6,088 nt of DNA, taken from Nitrospina sp. GTDB taxonomy: Bacteria; Nitrospinota; Nitrospinia; Nitrospinales; Nitrospinaceae. The notes beneath the pieces were generated by a model. The model was not told where the DNA came from, made no database searches, and saw only the letters and a list, made by a program, of their open reading frames with translations. Shown here piece after piece: positions 5,975-6,088 of this stretch. Positions within the stretch are counted from its first letter, which is position 1. Each line of letters starts with the position of its first letter. The stretch spans positions 1-6,088 of the forward strand of contig SMVT01000177.1 of assembly GCA_004357365.1 (NCBI GenBank), written 5' to 3'. A program made the position numbers and the translations under genes.

Positions 5975-6088
5975 TATTTTATGTATGCGTCCGCCACTTG
6001 TGCCAGGGTCCCGTTGGATTGGGGGTTTCGGGTGCCGCTTACGAGAACCGGTGCAGGTATGATAATATACCCTTTGGCGCAGGGAGAA
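5974..6088 (-). CDS. C-terminal fragment of an unidentified protein, cut by the right edge
   Basis: From the right edge a minus-strand frame reads 37 codons to a TAG at 5976-5974. It includes KGYIIIPAPVLVSGTRN and ends NGTLAQVADAYIK. The hydrophobic strand followed by a polar turn and a short helix looks like a folded protein end, and the stop sits exactly where the hairpin repeat begins. I do not recognise the family. Another minus-strand frame is also open here, but it runs through the repeat and into the TPR gene start, which makes it less likely. With no upstream sequence, the assignment rests on composition and position only. Confidence 0.4.
   Translation of the reverse strand, partial: SPCAKGYIIIPAPVLVSGTRNPQSNGTLAQVADAYIK

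Noticed and set aside
5838..6088. Alternative minus-strand frame open from the right edge through the repeat
   Set aside because: It would translate the hairpin repeat and overlap the TPR start out of frame; the frame that stops at the repeat boundary is more credible.

Overview
The window carries five complete protein-coding genes and two genes cut by its edges, all on the minus strand. No rRNA, tRNA, CRISPR array, transposase or phage gene is visible. Base composition is moderately GC-rich, with AT-rich intergenic stretches. Domain content (cobalamin-binding radical SAM enzyme, soluble REC-first histidine kinase, stand-alone receiver, TPR protein) and weak Shine-Dalgarno signals suggest a Gram-negative-type environmental bacterium. 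Something near the deltaproteobacterial or Nitrospinota lineages is possible, but this is inference and no taxonomic marker is present.

Layout from right to left, the direction of transcription. (1) The C-terminal end of an unrecognised protein (5974-6088) stops against a pair of hairpins (5923-5974) that look like an interspersed repeat. (2) A small two-repeat TPR protein (5503-5883). (3) An AT-rich gap with a near-consensus sigma70 promoter (5394-5421) in front of a REC-HisKA-HATPase kinase (4178-5344, or 4178-5356 with a TTG start). (4) A 161-base gap, then a probable two-gene operon: a B12-binding-domain radical SAM protein (2475-4016) and, 22 bases later, a methyltransferase fused to a family 2 glycosyltransferase (920-2452). 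(5) A 136-base gap, then a single-domain response regulator (394-783). (6) A 304-base stretch without a confident gene, holding a coding-like remnant without a normal start (163-318). (7) The first 29 codons of a gene leaving the left edge (1-89), with a TATAAT box almost touching its start.

How the parts may work together: the radical SAM and methyltransferase-glycosyltransferase pair looks like a small module that modifies a lipid-linked or cell-surface molecule. The kinase on one side and the receiver on the other could form a phosphorelay. That the signalling genes control the enzyme pair is suggested only by proximity. No wholly new system can be shown from this sequence; the most interesting elements are the fusion enzyme with its radical SAM neighbour, and the unexplained pieces at both ends.
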